A stretch of 64,000 nucleotides of DNA from Halobaculum sp. MBLA0147. GTDB taxonomy: Archaea; Halobacteriota; Halobacteria; Halobacteriales; Haloferacaceae. Below the pieces are notes generated by a model. It worked only from the letters and a program-made list of their open reading frames with translations. It searched no databases and was not told where the DNA came from. This document shows positions 50,072 to 59,080 of this stretch, one piece after another (the stretch's first letter is position 1; each line of letters starts with the position of its first letter). A program made the translations under genes and the position numbers. The DNA is taken from the NCBI RefSeq assembly GCF_041361345.1, contig NZ_JBGKAD010000001.1, positions 2,232,001 through 2,296,000 of the forward strand. Direction: 5' to 3'.

Positions 50072-51391
50072 TCACTCGAAGGTGATCGACCCCTCGTCTC
50101 TGGCCGCCTGCAGCAGGTCGCCGATGGAGTCGTCCGGCGACAGGTCGTGTTCGACGGCCACGTCCTTGATCAGGCTCGGCGGGAGCTGGACCGACACGTC
50201 CGAGCGAGCCAACAACAGCCCGAGGGCCTTCGACGGTGGGGTGTCCTCGGCGGCGTTGTGGAGGAACCACGTCACCAGCGTCTCGAACGTCGTCGGGAGG
50301 TCGTCCGAGACCATCCGGTGGCGGTTCGTCTCCCCGTCGATCGACAGCGTGGCGTCGAACCCGTGTGCGAACTCGTTGTCCGCCAGCGACTGCGCGAGGA
50401 ACTCCCGCACCTCCGCGGCGTCGACGCCGCTCGGCGTCCCGCCGGGCGCGCCGCGCGCCACGTCGGGGTCTGACGCCGTCCGGTCGCGTGCCGGCGGGTC
50501 GCGCGCCCCCGCACGACCAGCCTGTCCACGGAGGTCCGGGACGCCGTCGGGTCCACCCGCACCGGGACCGCCGCCCGCGCCACCACTCGGCGCGCCGGCA
50601 CCCGTCCTCCCGCCGTTCGCCCCGCCACCGGGAGCACCCCCGGCGCTCTCGCCGGCCGCACCGGACTGTGGCCGGCCGCCCGCACCGCCGGCCGCACCGG
50701 CACCACGACCCTGCGTCGTCCCGCCGTCCGTTCCGTGGTTCGGTGCTCCACCGGACTGCGGTTGGCCGCCGCCACCGCCACCGCGAGGCTGTCGTCCACC
50801 ACCACCCGACTGTGGGGTGTTCCCGCCGGTCTGCTGGTCACCCCGTCTGCCGTTCTGTCGCCCGCCGCCGGACTGCTGGCCGCTACTCCGTCCGCCGGAC
50901 TGCTGGTGACCACCGCCGTTCGGTGGTTGCTGACCCCCTCGACCGCCGGGTGTACCTCCCTGGCCACCGTTCGGTCGTTGTCCGCCGCCCGCGGCGTGAT
51001 CGCCACCGCCGTTCTGTCGTCCGCCACCACCGTGTCCGCCGGGTCGTCGTCGACCGCCGCCAGCGGCTCGCCCGCCATCGCCGTTCTGTCGTTGACCGCC
51101 ACCGCCGTTCTGTCGTTGACCGCCACCGCCGTTCTGTCGCTGACCGCCACCGTTCGGTGCGCCGCCGGACTGCTGGCGGCCACCACTCTGCCCGCCGGAC
51201 TGCTGGTGGCCACCGCCCTGCCCGCCTTCACCCTGGGGAAGCTGCCCGTGGTCGCTCCCGCCGACCCCACGCGGCGGCCCGTCCGCGGAGACGACGTACC
51301 GATCGTCGCCGATCTCGGCGACCCGCTCGTCGTCCGCGATGTCGAACTCGCTGGGGTCCAACACCGGACCGTCCGCGGGGTCGTCGCTCAT
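50072..51391 (-). CDS. Chemotaxis-cluster protein with a long Gly/Gln/Asn-rich low-complexity middle (DUF7500-like)
   Basis: The 439-residue protein has a short conserved N-terminus (LDPSEFDIADDERVAEIGDDRYVVS, about 11-35), about 270 residues of low complexity (repeats such as QRQNGGGG, HQQSGG, PNGG, RGG) and a folded C-terminal domain of about 120 residues (DAAEVREFLAQSLADNEF ... DEGSITFE). The edges match a haloarchaeal family, DUF7500 from memory. Unusually the middle is not acidic; it is rich in Gly, Gln, Asn and Arg, like phase-separating proteins. It lies 89 nt upstream of cheY. A TTTTTAG box precedes the ATG. Function unknown. Confidence 0.82.
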   Translation of the reverse strand: MSDDPADGPVLDPSEFDIADDERVAEIGDDRYVVSADGPPRGVGGSDHGQLPQGEGGQGGGHQQSGGQSGGRQQSGGAPNGGGQRQNGGGGQRQNGGGGQRQNGDGGRAAGGGRRRPGGHGGGGRQNGGGDHAAGGGQRPNGGQGGTPGGRGGQQPPNGGGHQQSGGRSSGQQSGGGRQNGRRGDQQTGGNTPQSGGGGRQPRGGGGGGQPQSGGAPNHGTDGGTTQGRGAGAAGGAGGRPQSGAAGESAGGAPGGGANGGRTGAGAPSGGAGGGPGAGGPDGVPDLRGQAGRAGARDPPARDRTASDPDVARGAPGGTPSGVDAAEVREFLAQSLADNEFAHGFDATLSIDGETNRHRMVSDDLPTTFETLVTWFLHNAAEDTPPSKALGLLLARSDVSVQLPPSLIKDVAVEHDLSPDDSIGDLLQAARDEGSITFE

Positions 51392-51676
51392 GGCGTCCGC
51401 TACGCGGCGACGAGCTAAAAATGTGGGCTCCGTTCACGCAGCCGTTCGGCGCAGACGCCTCGACCCGCTCTCTCGCCCGGCCGACCCGACCGCCACGAGA
51501 CGGTCGTCCGCCTCCACCACCGAACGACCACCCACACCACCGGCCACGCCGCCACGGGACGACGACACCTCCGAACTACCGAACGAACGTCCACTGCTCG
51601 GCGGAGAACTGGACACGCGACCGGACTACTGCGGGGACCGAGAGCGTATTAGTCCACCCGGCTCCAATCGAGGGTG

Positions 51677-52510
51677 ATGAGTACCGGGACGGTTCTCCAG
51701 CGCGACGACGTACCGCTCGACCTCCGGCTGTCGGAGGCCGAACTCGACACCACCCGCGACCACCTCGTCTCGTTCGTCGAGGAGCAGGTCGACGCCGCCG
51801 GTGCGGACGGCGCCGTGCTCGGCCTGTCGGGTGGGATCGACTCGACGACCGTCGCACACCTCGCCGTCGAGGCGTTGGGTGCGGACGCGGTCCACGGGCT
51901 CGTGATGCCCTCGGAGGTGAACGACCCGGACAACATGAGCGACGCCGAGCGCGTCGCCGAACTGCTGGGGATCGACTACGACGTGGTCGAGATCTCGCCC
52001 ATCGCCGAGCAGTTCTTCGAGGCGCTCCCGGACGCGGCCGACGACCAGATGGCGACCGGCAACGTCCGCGTGCGGATCCGCGCGGTGATGAACTACTTCC
52101 TCGCCAACGCCGAGAACCGCCTCGTACTCGGCACCGGCAACCGCAGCGAGGCGCTGACCGGCTACTACACGAAGTACGGCGACCAGGCGGTCGACTGCAA
52201 CCCGATCGGGACGCTGTACAAACAGCAGGTCCGACAGCTCGCCGACCACCTCGGCGTCCCCGAGGACCTCGTGATGAAGACCCCCTCCGCGGGGATGTGG
52301 GTCGGCCAGACGGACGAGGAGGAGATGGGGCTCGACTACGACACCCTCGACGCGATCCTCGCGGTCCACGTCGACGGTGGCCTCTCGACGAGCGCCACCT
52401 GCGAGGCGCTGGACGTGCCACGCGAGCACGTCGAACGGGTCCGCGAGTTGTACGAGTCGTCCGCCCACAAGCGTGCGATGCCACCCGCACCCGACGACCT
52501 CGGACTGTGA
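51677..52510 (+). CDS. nadE: NAD+ synthase
   Basis: The 277-residue protein is an ammonia- or glutamine-tunnel-independent NAD synthase that amidates deamido-NAD. The PP-loop is SGGIDS (51-56), followed by MPSEVNDPDNMSDAERVAE, NRVLGTGNRSE-like LVLGTGNRSEALTGYYTKYGD and PSAGMWVGQTDEEEMG. It has no N-terminal glutaminase domain, so it uses ammonia. The ATG at 51677 is supported by a TATTAG box about 27 nt upstream; a GTG at 51674 is adjacent. Confidence 0.95.
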   Translation: MSTGTVLQRDDVPLDLRLSEAELDTTRDHLVSFVEEQVDAAGADGAVLGLSGGIDSTTVAHLAVEALGADAVHGLVMPSEVNDPDNMSDAERVAELLGIDYDVVEISPIAEQFFEALPDAADDQMATGNVRVRIRAVMNYFLANAENRLVLGTGNRSEALTGYYTKYGDQAVDCNPIGTLYKQQVRQLADHLGVPEDLVMKTPSAGMWVGQTDEEEMGLDYDTLDAILAVHVDGGLSTSATCEALDVPREHVERVRELYESSAHKRAMPPAPDDLGL

Positions 52511-52845
52511 AGACCGACTGTGGGGCCGCTCCCACCGACGCGCCACCCTGGACACGTCACTCCGTGTCGGACCGGTGACACGCGCCGCAGCCGGCCCGAC
52601 TCGCCGCGTCCAGCCGTCGTCGCCGAGGGGTCGACCGCCGGCCTCGCGCGCGGTTTGGGACGACTAGCGAGGCGGTCACGACACCGTCACGTCGACGACT
52701 GTCGGTCGCCCCGGCGACGGTCGTCGAGGGCGGATCGGCAGGCTCGTCCGGGCGAGTCGTCCGTGGGCGGCGGACTTTCGAATGTTGCACCCAACTGCGA
52801 CTGCTGGGAAACGGTTTTGTCCCCTACACCTTCTACTACCGACAT
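52511..52845. other. Intergenic region without a recognisable gene
   Basis: This 335-nt stretch follows nadE. Only the GTTTTGT element at about 52813, the likely promoter of the next gene, stands out. No terminator hairpin, tRNA or conserved open frame is evident. Confidence 0.5.
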
Positions 52846-53250
52846 ATGCCAGATCCGATCTCCGAGGATCTCCGCGAGGAGCTGGACTGTTTGTCGCTGC
52901 TCGAGTCCTTCCACGGACTCAAAGAGCTCGACCGGCAGGTGTTCGTCGCACTCGCGGACAGCGAGGATCCACTCACGGTCAAGGAGATCGGCGACGTCGT
53001 CGACAGGGAGCGGTCGACGGCCTACCGCGCCGTCCAGCGGCTGCTCGAGGCGGGGTACATCCAGAAGGAACAGGTGAACTACGAGGAGGGGGGCTACTAC
53101 CACGTCTACCGGGTCGACGAGACGGAGGCGGTCGCCGACGAGATGCAGCGGATGCTCAACGACTGGTACGCGAAGATGGGCCAGTTGATCGACGAGTTCC
53201 GCGAGGAGTACGCCGACCAGGAGACGACCGCCACCCACCCAGAGCAGTGA
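52846..53250 (+). CDS. TrmB-like single winged-helix regulator
   Basis: The 134-residue protein has a winged helix (about 28-80: PLTVKEIGDVVDRERSTAYRAVQRLLEAGYI) and a conserved C-terminal coiled helix (MQRMLNDWYAKMGQLIDEF) that probably dimerises. It has one cysteine, Cys15, before the HTH. The layout recalls the haloarchaeal thiol-sensing TrmB-family regulator OxsR, but this is a resemblance only. A GTTTTGT element lies about 30 nt upstream of the ATG. Targets are unknown. Confidence 0.8.
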   Translation: MPDPISEDLREELDCLSLLESFHGLKELDRQVFVALADSEDPLTVKEIGDVVDRERSTAYRAVQRLLEAGYIQKEQVNYEEGGYYHVYRVDETEAVADEMQRMLNDWYAKMGQLIDEFREEYADQETTATHPEQ

Positions 53251-53373
53251 CGACCGCCGGGCCGGTGTGAGTCGACGCCGCCCGGAGCAGTGACTCGCGT
53301 CGGGGACTCCCGACACCACACCACCGCGGACGCGGCAGTTCGGTCTCTCAGTTCACCCACTCCGGTACCGTGC

Positions 53374-54942
53374 TCACTTCACCCACTTCGGTACCTTCCG
53401 GAGCAGTCGCGCCACCGTCGTCAGGCCGGCCGCCCACAGCCGATCCGGCACCGGACCGGGGTCGAGTTGCAGTGCGCGGCCGGTCGCGACGGTCTGGGCT
53501 GCGGTGTACCGCAACAGCCCCTCGGCTCCGTGGCGCCGCCCGAGTCCGGAGTCCCCACGACCACCCATCGGCGCGTCGAGCGAGGCCCACGCGGCCGCGT
53601 ACCCCTCGTTGACGGAGACGGTCCCGGTCTCCAGTCGCCGCGCGACCGCCTCGCCACGCTCCACGTCGCCGGCCCAGACGGCGCCGTGGAGCCCGTAGTC
53701 GGTGTCGTTGGCGCGTGCGACCGCCTCGTCGACGCTCTCGACGGGGTACAACGAGACGACCGGGCCGAACGTCTCCGTCTCGTGGGCGACGGCGTCGGCG
53801 GTCACGTCCTCCAACACAGTCGGTTCGTGGAAGAACGGCCCCAGGTCGGGGCGCGGCTCCCCGCCGGCGACCACCGTGGCGCCGTTCGCCACGGCGTCCT
53901 CGACGTGCTCGCGAGTCTTCTCGAACTGTGCCCGCGAGAGCAGCGGCCCCATCTCCGCGCGCCACTCGTAGTCGAACCCGAGGGTGATCTCTCCGACCGC
54001 CTCGGCGAACGCCGCCCGGAACGGTTCGTACACGTCCTCGTGGACGTACAGCCGCTCCGTCGTGATACACAACTGCCCCGCGTTGGCGAAACACGACCGG
54101 ACGGATCGCCGCGCCGCCTCCTCCGGGTCGGCGTCGTCCAAGACGAGCAGCGGGTTCTTGCCACCCAACTCCATCGACGTGGGGACGAGTTGCTCGCCCG
54201 CCTGTGCGGCGACCTGTCTCCCGGCGGCGGTGCTCCCGGTGAACGAGACGTAGTCGACCGCCTCCACGAGCGGCGGACCGACCTCCGGGCCACGTCCCGA
54301 GACCACCTGGAACAGCTCCGGCGGGAGGCCGGCCTCGACGAGCAGGCGTCTGGCGTACAGGGCGACGTGTGTGGTCTCCTCGGCGGGTTTACAGACGACC
54401 CCGTTGCCGGCCGCCAGCGCCGGGAGTGCGTCGGAGATCGCCAGCGTGAGGGGGTAGTTCCACGGGGCGATCAGCCCGACGACGCCGACCGGGTGGTGGT
54501 GGACCGTCGCCCGGATCGCGCCGGGGACGGCGCCCTGTCGGCGCTCACTGGCGAGCGTGTCGGCGGCGGTGTCGGCGTAGTAGCCCGCCGTCACCGCCAC
54601 GTCGAACACCTCCTCGGCGGCGTCGCGGCGCGACTTCCCGGTCTCGCGTTGGACGAGGTCCCGGAGCGTGGACTGCTCGGCCAGCACCCGGTCCGCGAAC
54701 TCGTCTAGCACCGCCGTGCGCTCGGCCACGTCGCGCTCGCGCCACGCCTCGCTCGCCTCCCGTGCCGTCTCGACGGCGGTCGCGACCTCCGTCGCCGTCG
54801 CCTCCGGCACCTGCACGTACGTCTCGCCGGTCACGGGCGACACCACGTCGATCTCGGTGTCCCGGTCCCCGTCCGACGCGACGGCCAGTTCCTCGTGGAG
54901 CGACGCGAGTCGGCCGCTCGGCCACCCGCTGGTTCGTGTCAC
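53374..54942 (-). CDS. Aldehyde dehydrogenase (succinate-semialdehyde dehydrogenase-like)
   Basis: The 522-residue protein is an NAD(P)-dependent aldehyde dehydrogenase: IAPWNYPLTLAI, FTGSTAAGRQVA, catalytic Glu in MELGGKNPLLV and catalytic Cys in NAGQLCITTERLYV, with SVNEGYA and the C-terminal APMGGRGDSGLGRR. It oxidises an aldehyde to an acid; the closest type is succinate-semialdehyde dehydrogenase, but the substrate is not certain. The GTG at 54942 is chosen to start a plausible N-terminus (VTRTSGWPSGRLASLHEEL). Confidence 0.9.
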   Translation of the reverse strand: MTRTSGWPSGRLASLHEELAVASDGDRDTEIDVVSPVTGETYVQVPEATATEVATAVETAREASEAWRERDVAERTAVLDEFADRVLAEQSTLRDLVQRETGKSRRDAAEEVFDVAVTAGYYADTAADTLASERRQGAVPGAIRATVHHHPVGVVGLIAPWNYPLTLAISDALPALAAGNGVVCKPAEETTHVALYARRLLVEAGLPPELFQVVSGRGPEVGPPLVEAVDYVSFTGSTAAGRQVAAQAGEQLVPTSMELGGKNPLLVLDDADPEEAARRSVRSCFANAGQLCITTERLYVHEDVYEPFRAAFAEAVGEITLGFDYEWRAEMGPLLSRAQFEKTREHVEDAVANGATVVAGGEPRPDLGPFFHEPTVLEDVTADAVAHETETFGPVVSLYPVESVDEAVARANDTDYGLHGAVWAGDVERGEAVARRLETGTVSVNEGYAAAWASLDAPMGGRGDSGLGRRHGAEGLLRYTAAQTVATGRALQLDPGPVPDRLWAAGLTTVARLLRKVPKWVK

Positions 54943-55327
54943 GGGCCACCACACGGGGGTGGCGGGCAAAGACCCGACGGTTCGGTGGCGGCGTCCCACC
55001 GTCGGCGTCCTCACCACTCGCTGACACGACAGCGGGGTGACAGCCGTGCGGGTGCGTGTGGTGGTCGGACGCACGCGTCGCACTGGCGACCGGAGTGGCC
55101 GAAACCGACGAACGGGCGGTTCGACGGGTCGAGCGGTGCGTTCTCGACGGGTCGCACCTCGTCTATCGAACGCTCCCGAGCGATCCAGAGAGACGTGTGT
55201 CGTCGAGACGGGTCACGAGCCGTCTGGGTGGGTCACCGCCGAACACGAGCGGTGTGTGCCGTCGGTAGCCGTTCGGTGTGGTCATAGGAGCGTTCACACG
55301 GCCGGGGGTTCGTCACTCCGACGAACG
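54943..55327. other. Intergenic region without a recognisable gene
   Basis: This is a 385-nt gap between divergent ALDH and histidine kinase genes. Several frames stay open, but their basic, Arg-rich translations lack family resemblance. No clear TATA box for the kinase was found. Confidence 0.5.
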
Positions 55328-56746
55328 ATGGCAGGCGAGCACACAGGGTGTCCACGGAACGGGTGGCCGGTGACGGACGGGGGTGTCGCCGACGAGACGG
55401 ACGGGGGTGTCGCCGACGAGACGGACGGGGGTGTCGCCGACGAGACGGACGGAGGTGTCGCCGACGAAGCGGACGGAGGTGTCGCCGACGAAGCGGACGG
55501 AGGTGTCGCCGACGAAGCGGACGACGCCGGCGACGAGACGACGACGGACGGAGCCGTGTCGTCGACGACGGCGACCACCGGAGACGGCGCCGTGCCCCCG
55601 GAGACGGCGGGGACGGCGGCAGACGCGACGCGACTCCGTCGGCTCCACGAGGCGACACGCGAGATGGTCGCACGCGAACGGGAGGAGTCGATCGCGGCGG
55701 TGGCCGTCGACGCGGCGGCAGACATCCTCGGGTTCCCGTTCGTCTCCGTCCGCCTCCACGACGAGGAGACGGACCGACTGACACCCGTCGCGGCCGCCGA
55801 GGAGACGGTCGCCCGCGCGGGTGACTGCCGGCCCTACGAGCGTGGCGAGACGATCCAGTGGGAGGCGTTCGACGAGGGAGAGACGCGGCTGTACCCGGAC
55901 GTTCGCGCCGTCGACGACGCGGTCGAGCGCCCCGGCGGCGGGAGTATGCTCGTCGTCCCGCTGGGTGGTCGCGGCGTGTTGACCCTGGGGACACCCGACA
56001 CTGACGGGTTCGACGCGGCGGACGTCGAGACCGCCCGCGTGCTCGGCGCGAACCTCCAGACCGCACTGGAACGTGCCGCGCGCCTCCGCCAGATCGAGCG
56101 CCACGAGGACTCGCTGGCGGCGAAGACGGAACGACTCGACCGCTTCGCCAGCCTCGTCGCCCACGAGTTCCGGAACCCGCTGGCGATCGCCGCGGGCCAC
56201 CTGGAACTGTGTGCGCCACGCGACGACGCCGAGTCGGAACACCTCGGGGCCGCCCGCGACGCCGTCGACCGGATGGATCGACTGACGGAGAGTATCCTCG
56301 ATCTCACGAGTGAACGAGGACTGACGGACGGGACGACGACGGTCTCGGTCGACTACGTCGCCCGCTCGGTCTGGGCGGAGTACGCACCCGACCCGGCGAC
56401 GCTGGAGACCGACGACGACGTGACCGTGGCGGCCGACCGCGACCGACTGCGGACGCTGTTCGAGAACCTCTTCGACAACGCGGTCGGCCTCGGCGGGCCG
56501 CACGTGACGGTGACGGTCCGCGAGCGCGCGGACGGCGCCGGCTTCGTCGTGCGCGACGACGGCCCCGGCTTCGACACCTCGGACCCGACGGAGTTGTTCC
56601 AGTACGGGACGACGGTCGAGAACGCGGGCACTGGACTGGGACTGGCGCTCGTCCGCGACATCGCGGAGGCACACGACTGGGCGGTGGACGTGTCGAGTCC
56701 GCCGACGGGTGGCGCGACGTTCGTGTTCGACACGGACCCGTCGTGA
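55328..56746 (+). CDS. GAF-domain sensor histidine kinase
   Basis: The 472-residue soluble kinase has an N-terminal repeat of DGGVADET/DGGVADEA (six units, about 17-64), a GAF domain (about 105-255, with GETIQWEAFDEGETRLY and GVLTLGTPDTDGF), HisKA with FASLVAHEFRNPLAIA (phospho-His), and HATPase with LFENLFDNAVGLG, RDDGPGFD and GTGLGLALV. GAF and kinase parts are clearly paralogous to 17477-19228, but this protein lacks the PAS domain. No response regulator is near. The signal is unknown. Confidence 0.9.
   Translation: MAGEHTGCPRNGWPVTDGGVADETDGGVADETDGGVADETDGGVADEADGGVADEADGGVADEADDAGDETTTDGAVSSTTATTGDGAVPPETAGTAADATRLRRLHEATREMVAREREESIAAVAVDAAADILGFPFVSVRLHDEETDRLTPVAAAEETVARAGDCRPYERGETIQWEAFDEGETRLYPDVRAVDDAVERPGGGSMLVVPLGGRGVLTLGTPDTDGFDAADVETARVLGANLQTALERAARLRQIERHEDSLAAKTERLDRFASLVAHEFRNPLAIAAGHLELCAPRDDAESEHLGAARDAVDRMDRLTESILDLTSERGLTDGTTTVSVDYVARSVWAEYAPDPATLETDDDVTVAADRDRLRTLFENLFDNAVGLGGPHVTVTVRERADGAGFVVRDDGPGFDTSDPTELFQYGTTVENAGTGLGLALVRDIAEAHDWAVDVSSPPTGGATFVFDTDPS
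55376..55519 (+). repeat. 24-bp tandem repeat (six copies) in the histidine kinase coding region
   Basis: Units start at 55376, 55400, 55424, 55448, 55472 and 55496. Each encodes DGGVADE plus T or A. The 24-bp period keeps the frame, so copy number can vary without breaking the protein. Confidence 0.93.
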
Positions 56747-56928
56747 CCCGATCGGTGAGGGTGCCGACGACACACCCGACGCAGCGGCACGGCTCGGCCC
56801 CGTCTCGTCGACCTCTCTCACCTCGGGTGTCTCCGTCTCGCCGACTCCTCACACCCTCCACTCGGCCCCGTCTCGCTCACTCCGCACACCCCGGAGGTAC
56901 TTACCGTTTGCCCGTCGCAGGTGGAGGT

Positions 56929-57747
56929 GTGCAAGCAGTCACGCTCGGTCCGGCGGGGACGTACTCACACCGTGCAGCCCGTGCCGTCGCCGACGAGGTG
57001 GCGTTCCGCGAGTCCGTCGGCGCCATCGTCGACGCGGTGATCGACGGCGACCACGACCGCGGTGTCGTCCCCGTCGAGAACAGTATCGAGGGGAGTGTCA
57101 CGGAGAGTCTCGACGCGCTCGCGGACGGCAACGTCGCCGTCCTGCGGGAGGTCGTCACGCCGATCCGCCACGCCCTGCTCGCGCAGTCGCCCGACTTCCA
57201 ACTGGTGGCGTCACACTCGCAGGCGCTGGCGCAGTGCCGAGAGTTCCTCGAACGTGAGTACCCGGACCGGCGCCGCGAGGCGGTCGCCTCGACGGCCCGC
57301 GGCGTCGCCCGCGCACGCGAGGACGACTCCGTCGCGGCCATCGGCCACCCGGCGAACGCGACGGAGACGGCGCCGGAGTTGGACGTGTTGGCCGAAGACA
57401 TTCAGGACCGCTCCTCGAACGCGACGCGGTTCCTCGTGATCGGCCCCGAGGACCAGCGGTCGCGTGCCGGCGGGAAGACCTCCGTCGTCGTCTACCCCGC
57501 GGCGAACTACCCCGGGCTCCTCTTGGAGTTGCTGGAGGCGTTCGCCGAGCGGGACGTGAACCTCTCGCGCGTGGAGTCGCGCCCGAGCGGGGAGCGACTC
57601 GGCGACTACCTCTTCCACGTAGACTTCGAGGCGGGGCTGTACGAGGAGCGCACCGAACGGGCGCTCGCGGCGGTGCGCGACGTGATCGCCGACGACGGCT
57701 GGGTCCGCGTGCTCGGCTCGTACGACACCGAGCACGTGGTGGCGTAG
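56929..57747 (+). CDS. pheA: Prephenate dehydratase
   Basis: The 272-residue enzyme converts prephenate to phenylpyruvate in phenylalanine synthesis. The catalytic domain has TLGPAGTYSHRAA, VPVENSIEGSV and the TRF motif in SSNATRFLVIG; a C-terminal ACT domain (LLLELLEAFAERDVNLSRVESRPS) binds phenylalanine for feedback control. There is no fused chorismate mutase. The GTG at 56929 (VQAVTLGPAG) has a CTTACC element about 27 nt upstream; a longer frame upstream is unsupported. Confidence 0.93.
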   Translation: MQAVTLGPAGTYSHRAARAVADEVAFRESVGAIVDAVIDGDHDRGVVPVENSIEGSVTESLDALADGNVAVLREVVTPIRHALLAQSPDFQLVASHSQALAQCREFLEREYPDRRREAVASTARGVARAREDDSVAAIGHPANATETAPELDVLAEDIQDRSSNATRFLVIGPEDQRSRAGGKTSVVVYPAANYPGLLLELLEAFAERDVNLSRVESRPSGERLGDYLFHVDFEAGLYEERTERALAAVRDVIADDGWVRVLGSYDTEHVVA

Positions 57748-57818
57748 ACGCACCTACTGCCGTCGCCGCTGCCGTCGTCGTCTGGGTCGGGCCGTACTCT
57801 CGCCGTCCCCGAGCGAAC

Positions 57819-58310
57819 TCAGACGTTCTCTCCCTGGTAGTCGCCGTCGTAGGTGCCGTCGGCGTCGGCCGCGGCCAACACGAACTGCCCGATCCGCGCG
57901 CCGGGACGCACCTCGATCGGGTGGGTCACCTGGAGCAGCCCCTCGCCGCGGCCCTCGTAGCCCGCGTCCCACACCGCCGTCTCCAGCGTCGCGCCGTTGC
58001 GCATCAGCGACGAGCGCGGGAGGACGAACCCGACACAGTCGTCGGGCACGGAGATCACCTCGCCGTACCGGACGACGTAGCCGCCCGGCTCCAGCCAGTA
58101 CAGCAGTTCCCCGTCCGCGTCGGCGTCCGGCTCGACGCGGCGTCTGTCGCCGATCCGCTTGTCGTCGGTGTCGATCCGCCCGGGCTCGGCCGGCTCGAAC
58201 ACCGCGTCGAGCGTGAGGTCGACCCCGTTCGGCTGGACTTGCTCGTCGTCGAGCGCCTCGCCGTCGTGTGGTCGCAGCGCGGCCGCGACCGTCGAACCTG
58301 ACTGGAACAC
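57819..58310 (-). CDS. dut: dUTPase of the dCTP-deaminase-like fold
   Basis: The 163-residue protein has the trimeric dUTPase/dCTP deaminase core: QPNGVDLTLDAVF, PRSSLMRNGATLETAVWDAGYEGRGEG and a C-terminal GxYDGDYQGENV. Length and the start VFQSGSTVAAAL match the haloarchaeal enzyme annotated as deoxyuridine triphosphate nucleotidohydrolase; a dCTP-deaminase activity is possible. It limits uracil in DNA. The GTG at 58310 has a CTTACG element about 25 nt upstream. It is divergent from the Tat lipoprotein gene. Confidence 0.85.
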   Translation of the reverse strand: MFQSGSTVAAALRPHDGEALDDEQVQPNGVDLTLDAVFEPAEPGRIDTDDKRIGDRRRVEPDADADGELLYWLEPGGYVVRYGEVISVPDDCVGFVLPRSSLMRNGATLETAVWDAGYEGRGEGLLQVTHPIEVRPGARIGQFVLAAADADGTYDGDYQGENV

Positions 58311-58401
58311 GCACGAGTGACCACGGCTCGGCGTCGTAAGTGGCACGATGGCGGACGCACCCACCAGAAAGCACTTCTCTCGATCGGCTGATTTTATCGA
58401 C

Positions 58402-58944
58402 GTGAACGACGAACCGAGTCGACGACGGGTGCTGCGGTCGGTCGCAGTCGGGGGGAGTCTCGCGGCGCTCACGACGACCGCCGGCTGTGCCGGGAGGACC
58501 GAGACGGCGACACCGACCGACACGTCGACACGGTCGGACGCGACGGAGACGACATCTGGAGCCACCTCGCCCCCGTCGTCCGAGACGACGGGCCCGTGCG
58601 CCGGTGCGTTCGACGACGAGTCGACGACGACACCGGCGTGTGCCGACACCACGCTCGAGGTCAGTGTCTACGGTCGTCCGGAGACACCGACACCGACGGA
58701 CAGCACGAGCACCCCCTACAAGTTCGTCAAGGATGTCGTCGTGGAGGTCACGCTCGAGGGTGATCGCCCGCGGACACTACGGGGGTGTATCGAGACGCTC
58801 TGTCCCGACGTCGAACGCCGCCCGGTCTCGGTGTCGCTTCCGGAGGGGGCGACGACGCGGACGTACGAGTTCGGCCCGTTCGGATACCACTGCATCGGCG
58901 ACCTCGCGTTCTGGGTCGAGGGCTGTCGACGAGACGGCGACTGA
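58402..58944 (+). CDS. Tat-exported lipoprotein
   Basis: The 180-residue protein has a twin-arginine lipoprotein signal: RRRVLRSV followed by a hydrophobic stretch and lipobox-like TTAGC, with Cys29 the lipidated residue. A Thr/Ser-rich low-complexity spacer follows, then a small beta-rich domain with several Cys (CADTT, CIETLC, YHCIGD, EGCRR). The GTG at 58402 makes a compact signal; an ATG at 58348 in frame would lengthen it by 18 residues. Function unknown; it is surface-anchored. Confidence 0.8.
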   Translation: MNDEPSRRRVLRSVAVGGSLAALTTTAGCAGRTETATPTDTSTRSDATETTSGATSPPSSETTGPCAGAFDDESTTTPACADTTLEVSVYGRPETPTPTDSTSTPYKFVKDVVVEVTLEGDRPRTLRGCIETLCPDVERRPVSVSLPEGATTRTYEFGPFGYHCIGDLAFWVEGCRRDGD

Positions 58945-59080
58945 CCGTTGCCGTCGTGGCACCTGTCTCGTAGGTCCCCCATCTGCGCCGAGAGACACGC
59001 CGAAAGCCGTCGGCACCCCATCGACGGAACTCCGTCACTGCCACTGGTGGACCCTCGGCACCCTCCCCAGCGGAACGTCG

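Noticed and set aside
55037-55327. Upstream extension of the second histidine kinase
   Set aside because: The added residues are Arg-rich with no resemblance to sensor domains. The ATG at 55328 opens a normal acidic protein.
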